A DNA stretch of 64,000 bases, taken from NCBI GenBank assembly GCA_045810625.1, contig JBJMVQ010000044.1, positions 130,403-194,402 of the forward strand, read 5' to 3'. Numbering within the stretch: the first letter of the stretch is position 1; the number at the start of each line of letters is the position of its first letter. The DNA is from JACQFZ01 sp045810625 (lineage in GTDB: Bacteria; Pseudomonadota; Gammaproteobacteria; Acidiferrobacterales; Sulfurifustaceae). The translations under genes and the position numbers were made by a program. Under the pieces are notes generated by a model. The model was not told the DNA's origin and did not search any database. It was given only the letters and a program-made list of their open reading frames with translations. Shown in pieces: positions 63,336 to 64,000 of this stretch.

Positions 63336-63761
63336 CTAAGTCGCTTCGAGCTGTCGGTTGATCACAGCCGCCGATCCGGAGAGAAGCTCTCGCGTATCGG
63401 CGAAGGAGAGAAGGCTCAGCGCTTCTTCATACGTGCACCAGCGCTGCTGGCGCCCCTCCCCACTATCGACAGTCGACTCGTACCACACGAGGTAGTAATC
63501 GGTGACGACCGTTTCCGCAGCGGCGCGAAACGTCGTCCTGCCGACCAAGCCAAGGCTTCGCCCGGTCACGCCGGCCTCTTCGCGCAACTCGCGCAGTGCC
63601 GCAACCTCCGCCGATTCGCCGGGGTCGATATGTCCCTTCGGGAAAAGCCAATGGGTCGGCGTGCGCCGCGCCGTGACGACGAGCACGCGTGGTGCATCGC
63701 GATCCTGACGGACGACGATGGCGCCGGCGTGAGTCGCCTGGGTTGTCTGGTTTTGTGTCAT
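63336..63761 (-). CDS. NUDIX hydrolase
   Basis: From the ATG at 63761 (MTQNQTTQATHAGAIVV) about 141 residues. The Nudix box is complete: G-HIDPG-E-SAEVAAL-REL-REEAG-V, in the form Gx5Ex7REUxEExGU. The sequence WLFPKGHIDPGES resembles diadenosine-polyphosphate or (d)NTP-type Nudix proteins. Probably a housekeeping nucleotide-cleaning enzyme. Confidence 0.9.
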   Translation of the reverse strand: MTQNQTTQATHAGAIVVRQDRDAPRVLVVTARRTPTHWLFPKGHIDPGESAEVAALRELREEAGVTGRSLGLVGRTTFRAAAETVVTDYYLVWYESTVDSGEGRQQRWCTYEEALSLLSFADTRELLSGSAAVINRQLEAT

Positions 63762-63838
63762 CGAGCTGGATGGCATTCCAACCATTGAAGAAACAAAAGG
63801 CGTCGCACCAGGAAAGACGGAAACATCCTAATAGAAGA

Positions 63839-63926
63839 TGGCGGAGAGGGAGGGATTCGAACCCCCGGGCCCTTTCGGGCCAACGGTTTTCAAGACCGCC
63901 GCCTTAAACCGCTCGGCCACCTCTCC
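63839..63926 (-). tRNA. tRNA-Ser (anticodon UGA)
   Basis: Acceptor GGAGAGG/CCTCTCC with G discriminator and encoded CCA at 63839-63841; D arm GGCCGAGCGGTTTAAGGC; anticodon stem-loop GCGGT-CTTGAAA-ACCGT with anticodon TGA; long class II variable arm GGCCC-GAAA-GGGCC; T arm GGGGGTTCGAATCCC. Confidence 0.96.
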
Positions 63927-63974
63927 GACGTTTACTCTCATAACCCTGCGCACCCGTCCCTGGTCGTGTGCCCG

Positions 63975-63996
63975 GCCGCTACATCCGTGTAGCGGC
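63975..63996. other. strong hairpin near the right edge
   Basis: GCCGCTACA-TCCG-TGTAGCGGC, a perfect 9-bp stem with 4-base loop. No T-tract is visible before the window ends, so terminator or other role cannot be decided. Confidence 0.4.
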
Positions 63997-64000
63997 GCTC

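Noticed and set aside
63280..63360. 26-codon plus-strand frame (MINTERAAAAKKLM...) ahead of the NUDIX gene's 3' end
   Set aside because: Very short, weak ribosome site, overlaps the NUDIX stop region; probably chance.

Overview
The window is GC-rich DNA of a Gram-negative bacterium, almost certainly a member of the Pseudomonadota (beta- or gammaproteobacterial type). Evidence: lipoproteins with lipoboxes, outer-membrane barrels, a minCDE operon, a TRAP transporter, HtrA, LysR and MarR regulators, a sigma-54 promoter with its activator, and a CCA-encoding tRNA-Ser(UGA). I cannot name genus or species from the sequence alone.

Left part (1-12.6 kb), metal and respiratory functions: a TolC/CusC-type efflux channel cut by the left edge, with a small exported Cys-containing protein; a periplasmic PQQ alcohol-dehydrogenase-like lipoprotein paired with a cupredoxin-like lipoprotein; a chromate-resistance operon in which ChrB is split into one N-domain gene and two C-domain genes, followed by a beta-propeller and an outer-membrane barrel; a large GAF-PAS-PAS-PAS-GGDEF-EAL protein; a SPOR-domain protein and a DUF6150-like protein.

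Centre (13.4-41.7 kb), a type VI secretion (T6SS) locus, nearly all one minus-strand transcription unit of about 26.6 kb. In transcription order: a 78-aa winged-helix-like protein, a fused TssB-TssC sheath protein, Hcp, TssE, TssF, TssG, VgrG with a long repetitive C-terminal spike, a DUF2169/pentapeptide protein, a second pentapeptide protein, DUF3540, DUF4150 (PAAR-like), TssJ, TssK, TssL, TssM, TssA, and then four cargo-like genes. These four are an HExxH (zincin-like) protein, an unknown 211-aa protein, a methyltransferase-TPR-acetyltransferase fusion, and a 612-aa protein with arginine/serine-rich and Pro-Gly-Tyr-rich tails around a core that reads like a DUF2431/BMT5-type Rossmann methyltransferase. 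A near-consensus sigma-54 promoter lies in front of the unit, with a divergent-sequence (GAFTDA) enhancer-binding protein next door. No ClpV/TssH is present in the window. The natural TssB-TssC fusion, the missing ClpV and the eukaryote-like tail gene are the most unusual things here.

Right part (42-64 kb): a cytochrome c with a copB relic and a CzcI-like small protein upstream; an SPW membrane protein; HtrA/DegP followed by 3' relics of an outer-membrane protein gene and of a second htrA; MarR facing a LysM lipoprotein; a single-domain globin; an operon for 2-oxoacid/2-hydroxyacid catabolism (IorA, IorB, a DctQMP TRAP transporter, GNAT, FAD-linked 2-hydroxyacid dehydrogenase) with a divergent LysR regulator and a T-N11-A box; minCDE; an Ig/PKD-like exported protein; an OmpA-type lipoprotein; an exported-looking methyltransferase; an EF-Tu-domain-2-like protein with a histone-H1-like tail; a NUDIX hydrolase; and tRNA-Ser(UGA).
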